Assembly: GCA_937873245.1 (NCBI GenBank)
Contig: CALMVY010000240.1
Span: 1-10,699 of the forward strand
DNA: 10,699 nt
Reading direction: 5' to 3'
Source of the DNA: an uncultured Arthrobacter sp.
Lineage (GTDB): Bacteria > Actinomycetota > Actinomycetes > Actinomycetales > Micrococcaceae
The notes under the pieces are model-generated. The model saw only the letters and a list, made by a program, of their open reading frames with translations, did no database searches and was not told the origin of the DNA. Every line of letters starts with the position of its first letter. The first letter of the stretch is position 1. Shown one piece after another: positions 1 through 5,540 of the stretch. A program made the translations under genes and the position numbers.

Positions 1-49
1 GGTGGACGAACCCGTCCGAACTGCCCTCCGCCAAAGCCGCCTCCCCCAT
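1..49 (-). CDS. Start of an unidentified ORF running off the left edge
   Basis: An ATG at 49 on the minus strand opens a frame of 16 residues (MGEAALAEGSSDGFVH) that reaches the window edge without a stop. It lies 11 nt downstream of the stop of the small LexA-box-controlled ORF, so it could be the next gene of the same SOS operon. In many alphaproteobacteria such operons carry imuA, imuB and dnaE2, and an ImuA-like protein would fit the context. Sixteen residues are too few to identify it and no strong ribosome binding site is visible, so this is only a candidate. Confidence 0.2.
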   Translation of the reverse strand, partial: MGEAALAEGSSDGFVH

Positions 50-60
50 TCGCACGGCGG

Positions 61-150
61 TCAGCTCACCAGGCCGGCCACCGAGCAGACCAGCCAGACA
101 AAGCTCGCCACCGACGCAAAGGCCAGCGATTCCCGGGCCAGACGAACCAT
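61..150 (-). CDS. 29-residue single-pass membrane peptide behind LexA boxes (SidA-like candidate)
   Basis: This short ORF encodes a basic N-terminus (MVRLARESL) followed by one hydrophobic stretch (AFASVASFVWLVCSVAGLV), which looks like a single membrane-spanning segment. Two ATGs are possible. The one at 159 would give 32 residues, but the only good Shine-Dalgarno sequence, AGAAGGA (159-165 on this strand), overlaps it. The ATG at 150 lies 8 nt after that sequence and gives 29 residues, so I prefer it. About 50 bp upstream sit two LexA-type sites within a good promoter. In Caulobacter the SOS-induced division inhibitor SidA is also a 29-residue single-pass inner-membrane peptide; the likeness here is in size, topology and regulation, and I cannot show sequence homology. 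The ORF belongs to the foreign left end of the window and probably comes from an alphaproteobacterium. Confidence 0.5.
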   Translation of the reverse strand: MVRLARESLAFASVASFVWLVCSVAGLVS

Positions 151-195
151 CTTGCGCATCCTTCTGTGCGGCGCCTGTGGAGAACCTGTGGGCGC

Positions 196-227
196 GTTCC
201 TCGTTCGTTCTTATTCCCCTTTTGTTC
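196..227 (-). promoter_or_regulatory. Tandem LexA boxes of the alphaproteobacterial type
   Basis: Positions 196-210 read GTTCCTCGTTCGTTC, an exact GTTC-N7-GTTC, the LexA (SOS box) consensus of Alphaproteobacteria. Positions 213-227 hold a second copy with one change (ATTC-N7-GTTC). Both lie within or next to the promoter elements of the small minus-strand ORF, where a bound repressor would block RNA polymerase. Actinobacterial LexA sites have a different form (GAAC-N4-GTTC type), so this supports a foreign origin for the piece. Confidence 0.5.
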
Positions 228-238
228 TCGACAGTCAA
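210..238 (-). promoter_or_regulatory. Sigma70-type promoter of the small SOS ORF
   Basis: On the minus strand TTGACT (233-238) and AATAAG (210-215) are 17 nt apart, a good -35/-10 pair (5/6 and 4/6 matches). The degenerate LexA site lies largely in the spacer and the exact one touches the -10 and the predicted transcription start. Confidence 0.4.
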
Positions 239-330
239 GCCTTGGGTCGCGAAGGCGCCAGACGGCTCCCGGATCGCCCGACCCGGACCTTGCAGGCGGC
301 CGAATCCCGTCGCGGGAGAACCACGTTTTC

Positions 331-609
331 AATGCCGCCGGTCGCGTCGCGCCCGGCCTCGAGCTTGGCAAGCACCGACTTGGCCCGTGCGACCACCGTG
401 GGGGGAAGGCCGGCGAGCTTGGCCACCGCGATGCCGTAGCTGCGGTCGGCGGCGCCGTTGGCGACTTCGTGGAGGAGGACGAGGTCGCCCTTCCACTCGC
501 GCGCGCGGACGTGGTGGAGCGAGAGGCGGTCGAGCCGGCCGGCGAGGCGGGTGAGCTCGTGATAATGGGTCGCGAACAGGGTGCGGGCCTTGACCTCGTC
601 GTGCATCGC
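331..609 (-). pseudogene. mutS: MutS C-terminal fragment (mismatch repair ATPase)
   Basis: The minus-strand frame contains a clear piece of the MutS ATPase domain, from AMHDEVKARTLFATHYHEL through a segment with HHVRAREWKGDLVLLHEV, DRSYGIAVAKLAGLPP and VVARAKSVLAKLE. FATHYHEL is the conserved switch region following the Walker B part of the nucleotide site, and the SYGIxVAKLAGLP segment belongs to the helix-turn-helix dimer region. MutS is about 850-900 residues long and only about 93 residues are present. The upstream side is replaced by a zinc-ribbon N-terminus at about 610. On the downstream side, after ATGGI (about 331), the frame runs on to a stop at 235-237 with no resemblance to the MutS tail. 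The wording of the segment resembles sphingomonad MutS. It is a fragment and cannot be functional. Confidence 0.85.
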
Positions 610-726
610 CTCGATCGAAGGGGGCAGCTTGGCGAATTCGGTCAGCGCCATCCCGCACACGGGGCAGGTCTTGGCCTCGCCCTCTTCGAACATCTCGCGG
701 CAGAACGGGCAGGCCAGCAGTCCCAT
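610..726 (-). pseudogene. N-terminal fragment of a zinc-ribbon protein
   Basis: From the ATG at 726 the minus strand encodes MGLLACPFCREMFEEGEA followed by KTCPVCGMALTEFAKLPPS. Two CPxC knuckles (CPFC and CPVC) separated by 11 residues form a typical zinc ribbon. From memory, this opening resembles hypothetical proteins of myxobacteria. After about 39 residues the frame passes without interruption into MutS sequence (AMHDEV...), so the apparent fusion protein is an artefact of the junction. The upstream side meets an opposite-strand phosphorylase fragment within about 10 bp, leaving no room for a promoter or ribosome binding site of its own. Confidence 0.5.
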
Positions 727-733
727 CGTGGCC

Positions 734-957
734 GGGACGCTGCATGGCAAGCGGGTCTGCTTCTTGTCGCGGCACGGCTCGTCGCATCAGATTCTCCCAA
801 CCGAGCTTCCTTCGAAAGCGAACATCTGGGCGTTGAAGTCGATGGGAGCATCAGCGATCATCTCCGTCAGTGCGGTCGGCAGCCTGCGAAAGAAGATCAA
901 GCCCCTCCACCTGGTGATCCCCGACCAGTTGATCGACCGTACCCGTGGGCGGCAGAG
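734..957 (+). pseudogene. Internal fragment of S-methyl-5'-thioadenosine phosphorylase (MTAP/PNP family)
   Basis: About 75 residues of the plus strand match the purine nucleoside phosphorylase/MTAP family, which splits methylthioadenosine with phosphate in methionine salvage. Visible landmarks are GTLHGKRVCFLSRHG with the phosphate-binding RHG, then ANIWALKSMGA, then SVSAVGSLR, then VIPDQLIDRTRGR. The first ~50 residues of a normal enzyme, with the glycine-rich start, and all of the C-terminal two thirds are missing. The expected continuation after RTRGR (ST followed by FF) is lost at about 955-962, where the APH frame takes over. The piece has no start codon of its own and is not functional. 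Confidence 0.8.
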
Positions 958-1401
958 CACCACGCCCTGCTGGAGTCCTTGGCCGCCACCGCCGCGGATG
1001 CCGTGGGCGGTGACCGGCTCGCGCACGTTGACCTTCGGGCCGACAACGTTCTCATCGAGGGCGACGGGCGGGCTGTCATAGTGGACTGGCCGTGGGCGGC
1101 GCACGGGGCGTCGTGGTTCGACGCCCTCACCCTCCTTGTTGATGCGCGGGTCAACGATCCGGCGTGCGATACGGAAACGGCCCTCCGGAAGCATGCCGTG
1201 TTCGCGTCCGCCGAGCCACAGCAGGTGGATTCTGTGCTCGCGGCACTGGCCGGATATTTCCTTGACAGCGCCCGCAAGCCTTCGCCACCGGGGCTTCCCA
1301 CCTTGCGCGCTTTCCAGCACGCGGAAGGGGCAGCATGCCTCGGATGGGTACGGGAACGATTGGAGCCAGGTCGAGGTGGCGAATCGGGTCAGATTCTGTG
1401 A
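955..1401 (+). CDS. APH-family phosphotransferase, C-terminal lobe only (5' truncated)
   Basis: About 148 residues of the C-terminal kinase lobe of an aminoglycoside phosphotransferase-like protein (APH family) are present, ending at TGA 1399-1401. The catalytic loop is HVDLRADN (1024-1047), which holds the catalytic Asp and the metal-binding Asn. The DFG-equivalent Asp is in VDWPWA (Asp codon 1084-1086). The following helices (WFDALTLLVDAR, AALAGYFLDSA, LRAFQHAEGAACLGWVRERL) fit related actinobacterial proteins. The N-terminal lobe with the ATP-binding lysine is absent: upstream of about 955 the frame stays open by chance through phosphorylase and MutS fragments. Proteins of this group have varied or unknown substrates, so resistance should not be inferred. 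The truncation coincides with the chimeric junction and probably does not exist in the source genome. Confidence 0.7.
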   Translation, partial: EHHALLESLAATAADAVGGDRLAHVDLRADNVLIEGDGRAVIVDWPWAAHGASWFDALTLLVDARVNDPACDTETALRKHAVFASAEPQQVDSVLAALAGYFLDSARKPSPPGLPTLRAFQHAEGAACLGWVRERLEPGRGGESGQIL

Positions 1402-1561
1402 AAGCCAGGCCTGCCCCGCCCGTTCGCCAAAGGTGGCCGCTCAGCCGGACGGCATAGCGGCCATATGTGGCAAACGGTGGAATGCGCGGTCCAGGGTTTC
1501 CACCGCGTGAGCTGTTCGGAGAACGCCCGCGGCTGGGGTAAGGTAAATCTCGTTGTTCCCC

Positions 1562-1591
1562 GGGACCCGGTCCAGCTTTCTGGACCGTCCC
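1562..1591 (+). other. Strong hairpin immediately 5' of tRNA-Gly
   Basis: CGGTCCAG (1568-1575) and CTGGACCG (1580-1587) form a perfect 8-bp stem with a CTTT loop. A longer alternative adds GGGAC (1562-1566) with GTCCC (1587-1591), leaving a CC bulge. Only three bases separate it from the mature 5' end of the tRNA. It could be a terminator for the kinase gene, although that gene ends 160 bp earlier and no T-run follows. It could instead be a structured tRNA leader removed by RNase P. Confidence 0.4.
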
Positions 1592-1594
1592 ACT

Positions 1595-1668
1595 GCGGCT
1601 GTAGCTCAATGGTAGAGCGCTAGCTTCCCAAGCTTGATACGCGGGTTCGATTCCCGTCAGCCGCTCCA
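1595..1668 (+). tRNA. tRNA-Gly (anticodon CCC)
   Basis: The sequence folds as a full cloverleaf. The acceptor stem is GCGGCTG (1595-1601) with CAGCCGC (1658-1664). The D stem is GCTC/GAGC (1604-1607, 1615-1618). The anticodon loop TTCCCAA (1625-1631) has CCC at 1627-1629. The T arm is GCGGG-TTCGATT-CCCGT (1641-1657), followed by discriminator T and an encoded CCA (1666-1668). It reads the GGG codon of glycine. The anticodon stem CTAGC/GCTTG has one U-U mismatch (1621 with 1635, tRNA positions 28:42), where a perfect stem would need A at 1635. Confidence 0.95.
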
Positions 1669-1720
1669 ACTCACCATACGGCCTCGGCCGGAATCCGCAG
1701 CCCGGAACCCTCACCAGCGC

Positions 1721-1735
1721 ACGGCCCGGGGCCGT
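1721..1735 (+). terminator. Possible terminator hairpin after tRNA-Gly
   Basis: ACGGCC and GGCCGT form a perfect 6-bp GC-rich stem with a CGG loop, 52 bp after the tRNA. There is no T-run, which is common for actinobacterial terminators but weakens the call. It could equally be part of the leader of the next gene. Confidence 0.3.
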
Positions 1736-1745
1736 TAGGTCGCTA

Positions 1746-1791
1746 CCTGTATCGTTCGAAGTCAGGAACCTCTTCGGTTCCGCTACAGGAG
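1746..1791 (+). promoter_or_regulatory. Leader hairpins that would cover the ribosome binding site
   Basis: CCTGTA (1746-1751) is the exact complement of TACAGG (1784-1789), and the latter contains the first bases of the Shine-Dalgarno AGGAG (1787-1791) of the small gene that starts at 1797. Nested inside is a perfect hairpin, GGAACC-TCTTC-GGTTCC (1765-1781). If transcription starts upstream of 1746, the outer stem would partly hide the ribosome binding site. Where transcription starts is not visible, so any regulatory role is inference. Confidence 0.35.
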
Positions 1792-1796
1792 CGATC

Positions 1797-1946
1797 ATGG
1801 CTGACAAGTCCCCCCGTCAAGCAGCATCCAAGAAATCCACCAAGTCCATCAAGGAAAAACGCGCCGAGAAGAGGGACGCCGCAGCGCCGCCCAGCTCCTT
1901 GGACAAGGCGACCAGCTCCAAGCCGGCGAGTGCCAAAAAGAAGTGA
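1797..1946 (+). CDS. Small Lys-rich conserved protein of unknown function (49 aa)
   Basis: The product begins MADKSPRQAASKKSTKSIKEK, continues RAEKRDAAAPPSSLD and ends in a KKK tail. It has 12 Lys and 4 Arg, is rich in Ala and Ser, and has no Cys, membrane segment or signal peptide, so it is probably a disordered cytoplasmic protein, perhaps nucleic-acid binding by charge. Short proteins that open with MADKSPRQ and a KSxKSIKEKRAEK core are, from memory, common in Actinobacteria and have no assigned function. The start is well supported by AGGAG (1787-1791) five bases before the ATG. Its TGA overlaps an in-frame GTG (1943-1945) of the next gene, and the preferred ATG of that gene is 8 bp further on, so the two are likely translated from one message. 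Confidence 0.75.
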   Translation: MADKSPRQAASKKSTKSIKEKRAEKRDAAAPPSSLDKATSSKPASAKKK

Positions 1947-1954
1947 GCGGCACC

Positions 1955-3103
1955 ATGAGCCACCTCACCCTCGGAGTCCTTGCCACCACGCGGAAGCCTG
2001 ACGAGCGGCGCCTCCCGATCCATCCCCTCCATCTGGACCGCATCGCCCCGGAACTCCGGCAGCAGCTCATCCTGGAGGAGGGCTACGGCGAGCGTTTCGG
2101 CGTCTCTGACGCCCACCTGGCGCCGCTCGTGGGGCGCATCGCCCCCCGCGCGCAGGTGCTGGCCGAGGCCGACGTCGTCCTCCTGCCCAAGCCGCAGCCC
2201 GAGGACCTGGCCGAACTGCGCGACGGGCAGGTCCTCTGGGGCTGGCCGCACTGCGTCCAGGACCGGGCCATCACGCAGCTGGCGATCGACAAGAAGCTCA
2301 CGCTGATCGCCTTCGAGGCGATGAACCACTGGGCCAGCGACGGCGGCTTCGGCCTCCACGTGTTCCACAAAAACAACGAGCTGGCCGGCTACTGCTCCGT
2401 GCTGCACGCCCTGGCGCTGACCGGTTCCACCGGCGACTACGGCCGGCGCCTGAGCGCCGTCGTCATCGGCTTCGGGGCCACGGCCCGCGGCGCGGTGACG
2501 GCCCTGAACGCCCACGGCGTCCACGACGTCCAGGTGCTGACCAACCGCGGCGTCGCCGCAGTGGGCTCCCCCATCCATTCCGTGCGGATCGCGCAGTTCG
2601 ACCACGACCACGAGGCGCCGTTCCACAGCGAGGTCATCACCGAGCGCGGCCGCGTGCCGCTGGCACCGTTCCTCGCCGAGAGCGACATCGTGGTCAACTG
2701 CACGCTGCAGGACCCGAACGCGCCGCTGACGTACCTGCGCACCGAGGACCTGGACGCGTTCCGGCCCGGCAGCCTGATTGTGGACGTTTCCTGCGACGAG
2801 GGCATGGGCTTCAGCTGGGCGAAAACCACCACGTTCGCGGAGCCGATGTTCCAGGTCGGGGACCACATCGACTACTACGCGGTGGACCACAGCCCGTCCT
2901 ACCTGTGGAACTCGGCCAGCTGGGAAATCAGCGAGGCGCTGCTGCCGTTCCTGGAAACGGTGATCACCGGCCCCGAGGCCTGGACCGCGAACGAGACCAT
3001 CCGCCGAGCGATCGAAATCCGCGACGGCGTGGTCCTCAACCCGAATGTGCTGCAGTTCCAGCAGCGCAGGCGGGAGTACCCGCACCTGCCGCTGGCGGAC
3101 TAG
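1955..3103 (+). CDS. Alanine dehydrogenase/PNT-family oxidoreductase, N5-(carboxyethyl)ornithine synthase-like
   Basis: The 382-residue product belongs to the alanine dehydrogenase/pyridine nucleotide transhydrogenase family. N-terminal domain residues that match the family's substrate site are Arg18/Arg19 in KPDERRLPIHP, Lys79 in LLPKPQP and His99 in WGWPHC. The NAD(P)-binding fold starts at VVIGFGATARGAV (about 169-181). The catalytic-type Asp281 lies in VDVSCDEGMGFSW, where alanine dehydrogenase has a VDVAIDQGG motif. The set of residues and the KPDERR opening resemble N5-(carboxyethyl)ornithine synthase, which reductively condenses pyruvate with ornithine or lysine side chains. That enzyme is about 310 residues in Lactococcus, so this one is about 70 longer. 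The exact substrate is not certain; a plain alanine dehydrogenase role is less likely given the changed motifs. Two starts are possible, GTG at 1943 overlapping the upstream stop (386 aa) or ATG at 1955; I chose ATG because the family homology begins just after it. Neither has a strong ribosome binding site, so translational coupling is likely. Confidence 0.85.
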   Translation: MSHLTLGVLATTRKPDERRLPIHPLHLDRIAPELRQQLILEEGYGERFGVSDAHLAPLVGRIAPRAQVLAEADVVLLPKPQPEDLAELRDGQVLWGWPHCVQDRAITQLAIDKKLTLIAFEAMNHWASDGGFGLHVFHKNNELAGYCSVLHALALTGSTGDYGRRLSAVVIGFGATARGAVTALNAHGVHDVQVLTNRGVAAVGSPIHSVRIAQFDHDHEAPFHSEVITERGRVPLAPFLAESDIVVNCTLQDPNAPLTYLRTEDLDAFRPGSLIVDVSCDEGMGFSWAKTTTFAEPMFQVGDHIDYYAVDHSPSYLWNSASWEISEALLPFLETVITGPEAWTANETIRRAIEIRDGVVLNPNVLQFQQRRREYPHLPLAD

Positions 3104-3126
3104 TTTGGGTTTTCCGCGACGAATGA

Positions 3127-3162
3127 GGACAGCCGCCGCGTGGATCCACGCAGCGGCTGTCC
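3127..3162. terminator. Bidirectional terminator between convergent genes
   Basis: GGACAGCCGC (3127-3136) pairs with GCGGCTGTCC (3153-3162), and the palindrome GCGTGGATCCACGC (3138-3151) extends the same stem inward across one C-A mismatch. The hairpin is very stable and lies between the stops of two convergent genes. No T-run flanks it on either strand, as is frequent in high-GC Actinobacteria. Confidence 0.7.
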
Positions 3163-3179
3163 GAAACCGGTGCAGAAAG

Positions 3180-4535
3180 CTAAGGCCGGCCCTGGTTCCG
3201 GACAATTTTCAGGAGCCTGCGCCGGTCCTTCAGGTCCACCTTGAGCATCAGCTGGTCCCGGCGTGCCAGCACGACGGCGACCGTCGCCGCCGCCAGCGCC
3301 GGCACCCCGCCGGAAACCAGGATGGCCGTGTGCGGATCCACGTGCTCGGCCAGCCAGCCGATCATCGGACCGCCGATCGCCTGCCCGCCGATCAGCACCA
3401 TGATGTACAGGCTCATGACGCGGCCGCGGATGGCCATGTTGGAGCTGATCTGGACCAGCTGGTTGGCAGCGGTCAGGAACATCAGGCACCAGAACCCGGC
3501 CAGCACCATGGCCGCCCCGAACCATGCCATGGACGGCGCCAGCGAGGCCAGGCACAGCATCAGCCCGTACATTCCGGCGCCCAGCATCACCGAGCGCAGC
3601 CGCAGTTCGCGCCGGCGGGCGGAGGTAATTGCCCCGGCCAGCGCTCCGAGGGCCACGAGCGCGTTCAGCAGGCCGTAGCCGCCGGCGCCGACGTCGTACA
3701 CGTGGTCCGCGAAGGCGGCCAGCAGCACCGGCAGGCTCATCGCGAACACGGCGATGAAGCCAGCCATCAGCCAGGGCCAGTAGATGGTGGGCTTGCCCAG
3801 CGCATAATTCAGCCCTTCCCGCAGCATCCCCTTGCGCTTGGGCACCGGGGCGCTGAGGTGCAGCTGGTCCTTCCGCAGGGTGAGCAGCATCGCCACCGTA
3901 AAGCAGCAGGCGACGGCGTTCGCGGCGAACGCCCACCCGGCGCCGACGGCCGTGAGCAGCAGCCCGGCGAGCGCCGGTCCGATCAGGCCGCCCAGCTGGA
4001 ACGTCGTGGAGTTCACGCTGATGGCGTTCCGGAGGTAGGCCGGGCCCACGAGCTCGTTGACGAAGACCTGGCGCGCGGGCTGGTCCAGCACGGTGACCAG
4101 GCCAAGGGCCAGGGCGATCACATAGACGTGCCAGACCTCGATCCGCTGGGTCAGCGCCAGCACCGCGAGGATGGCCGCCAGCACGGCGGCCACCGACTGG
4201 CACAGCATCAGGATCTTGCGCTTCGCGAAGCGGTCCGCCATCATGCCGGCCCACGGGCCGAGGAACAGCGAGGGCAGGAACTGCAGCGCCACGGTGATCC
4301 CGACGGCGGTGACGGACCCGGAGAGCTGGAGCACCAGCCAGTCCTGGGCGATGCGCTGCATCCACAACGCGATCACGGCGATGAAGTGGCCGATCGCGAA
4401 GATGCGGAAATTGCGGACCTTCAGCGAGATAAAGGTGTGGCGCCACGGCAGCGGCGCATTGACGACGGCGATGGGCTGGGTAATGGTGTCCGGCAGTGCA
4501 GTTACGTTGGCCTCTAAAGGCGGAGGGGGTGCCAC
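3180..4535 (-). CDS. MFS transporter, exporter-like (12 TM)
   Basis: The 451-residue protein is a major facilitator superfamily carrier with about 12 membrane segments after a ~40-residue cytoplasmic N-terminus. The loop 2-3 signature (motif A) is visible as GPWAGMMADRFAKRKIL (about 93-109). A segment with LDQPARQVFVNELV and RNAISVNSTTFQLGGLIGPALAG resembles the EntS-like/MFS_3 group of drug and siderophore exporters. The substrate cannot be read from sequence. The start is a GTG at 4535, supported by TGAGGAC about 6 nt upstream on this strand; no ATG lies nearby in frame. The C-terminus is basic (KDRRRLLKIVRNQGRP). The gene is divergent from a LysR-type regulator with 139 bp between them, which suggests that the regulator may control it. 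Confidence 0.9.
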   Translation of the reverse strand: MAPPPPLEANVTALPDTITQPIAVVNAPLPWRHTFISLKVRNFRIFAIGHFIAVIALWMQRIAQDWLVLQLSGSVTAVGITVALQFLPSLFLGPWAGMMADRFAKRKILMLCQSVAAVLAAILAVLALTQRIEVWHVYVIALALGLVTVLDQPARQVFVNELVGPAYLRNAISVNSTTFQLGGLIGPALAGLLLTAVGAGWAFAANAVACCFTVAMLLTLRKDQLHLSAPVPKRKGMLREGLNYALGKPTIYWPWLMAGFIAVFAMSLPVLLAAFADHVYDVGAGGYGLLNALVALGALAGAITSARRRELRLRSVMLGAGMYGLMLCLASLAPSMAWFGAAMVLAGFWCLMFLTAANQLVQISSNMAIRGRVMSLYIMVLIGGQAIGGPMIGWLAEHVDPHTAILVSGGVPALAAATVAVVLARRDQLMLKVDLKDRRRLLKIVRNQGRP

Positions 4536-4596
4536 GGAAAGTCCTCAAAGGAGCGGATGAGCTGGGATGCCTTAACGCTAAGCTGGCCGCAGCAGA

Positions 4597-4624
4597 TTGT
4601 GGAAGATTATTCACCACATAACTA
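4597..4624 (+). promoter_or_regulatory. Sigma-A-like promoter of the LysR-type regulator
   Basis: TTGTGG (4597-4602) and TAACTA (4619-4624) are separated by 16 nt in an AT-rich patch of the otherwise GC-rich divergent intergenic region. Transcription would start near 4631, about 45 nt before the regulator's ATG. Confidence 0.35.
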
Positions 4625-4643
4625 GCATTACGAAACGCAATGC
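4625..4643. promoter_or_regulatory. Candidate LysR-type operator (TN11A dyad)
   Basis: GCATT-N9-AATGC is a perfect inverted repeat that contains a T-N11-A, the general LysR-family box. It abuts the predicted -10 of the regulator gene and covers its likely start site, which would suit autorepression. It lies about 90 bp upstream of the divergent transporter start. The specific link to this regulator is inferred from position. Confidence 0.4.
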
Positions 4644-4674
4644 GGCCCCAGTGCGCCGCAGGTCAGGAGCCCGC

Positions 4675-5529
4675 ATGTTCGAACCGGCCCAGCTGCGGTC
4701 CTTCCTTGCCGTGGCCGAAACACTGAGCTTCACCAAGGCAGCCGAACGGCTGGGCCTGGCGCAGCCGACGGTCAGCCAGCACGTGCGCAAGCTCGAGGCC
4801 GCCGCAAAGCGCGTCCTGGTGGCCCGGGACACCCGGGACGTGCGCCTGACGGACAACGGGGACGCCATGGCCGGTTTCGCCCGCAGCATCCTGTCCGCGC
4901 ACGACGCCGCCTCCCGCTACTTCTCCGGCTCGGCCATGCGCGGCCGGCTGCGCTTCGGCACGGCGGACGACCTCGCGATCACCGGCCTGCCGAGGATCCT
5001 GCGGGAGTTCCGCCAGGTGTACCCGCAGATCAACCTGGAACTGACCGTGGGCCAAAGCGACCAGCTCTACAAAAGGCTCAACGCCGGCCAGCTGGATCTC
5101 GTCTTCGTCAAGTGGGTGGCCGGGGCCAAGGACGGCACAGTGGTGCAGCAGGACTCCTTCGCCTGGGTGGGCCTGGAGCAGACCTCGCTGGACCCGGCCG
5201 AGTCCGTGCCGCTGATTGCCTACCCCTCCCCCAGCCTGAGCCGGAAGCTGGCCATCGACGCCCTCGAATCCGCCGGCCGGACCTGGCGCATCACCTGCAC
5301 CACCCGGCAGATCAGCGGCGTGCTGGCGGCCGTCCGGGCCGGCATCGGCGTGGCGGTCATGCCGTCCTCCCTGGTACCGGAGGACCTGAAGATCATCACC
5401 CGGCGCTTCGACCTGCCGCCGGTGGGCGACGTCGATTTCACCCTGATCCGCAACCCGCTCGCCAACACCGAGGTGATCGAGGCCCTGACCCAGACGATCG
5501 CGGGCCGGACCCTGCAGCGGCGCGCCTGA
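4675..5529 (+). CDS. LysR-family transcriptional regulator
   Basis: The 284-residue product has the LysR layout. The N-terminal winged helix-turn-helix is at about residues 5-62, with FTKAAERLGLAQPTVSQHVRKLE as the recognition region (19-41) followed by the linker helix. The effector-binding domain of periplasmic-binding-protein type runs from about 90 to 280 (RLRFGTADDLA, LDLVFVKW, VRAGIGVAVMPSSLV). Just after the recognition helix the usual E-x-x-LG-x-x-LF reads EAAAKRVLV, a small departure from consensus. A longer open frame begins at 4597, but AGGAG (4665-4669) five bases before the ATG at 4675, and the start of homology at MFEPAQLRSF, fix the start. The gene is divergent from the MFS gene, the usual arrangement for a LysR regulator and its target. 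Confidence 0.9.
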   Translation: MFEPAQLRSFLAVAETLSFTKAAERLGLAQPTVSQHVRKLEAAAKRVLVARDTRDVRLTDNGDAMAGFARSILSAHDAASRYFSGSAMRGRLRFGTADDLAITGLPRILREFRQVYPQINLELTVGQSDQLYKRLNAGQLDLVFVKWVAGAKDGTVVQQDSFAWVGLEQTSLDPAESVPLIAYPSPSLSRKLAIDALESAGRTWRITCTTRQISGVLAAVRAGIGVAVMPSSLVPEDLKIITRRFDLPPVGDVDFTLIRNPLANTEVIEALTQTIAGRTLQRRA

Positions 5530-5540
5530 GCGGCCACCGT

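Noticed and set aside
166..954. Upstream extension of the APH reading frame giving a 411-residue protein
   Set aside because: The extension lies antisense to MutS and zinc-ribbon fragments and out of frame with the MTAP fragment; only the part after about 955 resembles a kinase.
1151..1807. Minus-strand ORF of 218 residues containing GIEPAYQAWEASALPLSY
   Set aside because: It is antisense to the tRNA-Gly gene; this peptide string is a well-known spurious translation of the tRNA complement.
1817..3205. Minus-strand ORF of 462 residues opposite the oxidoreductase gene
   Set aside because: Arg/Val/His-rich shadow that crosses two real genes and a terminator hairpin.
3045..4517. Plus-strand ORF of 490 residues opposite the MFS gene, rich in His and Gln
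   Set aside because: Antisense shadow of the transporter; low-complexity composition and no start or ribosome binding site of note.
4597..4674. 26-residue N-terminal extension of the LysR-type regulator
   Set aside because: It would cover the predicted promoter and operator, and AGGAG before the ATG at 4675 plus the start of family homology support the shorter form.
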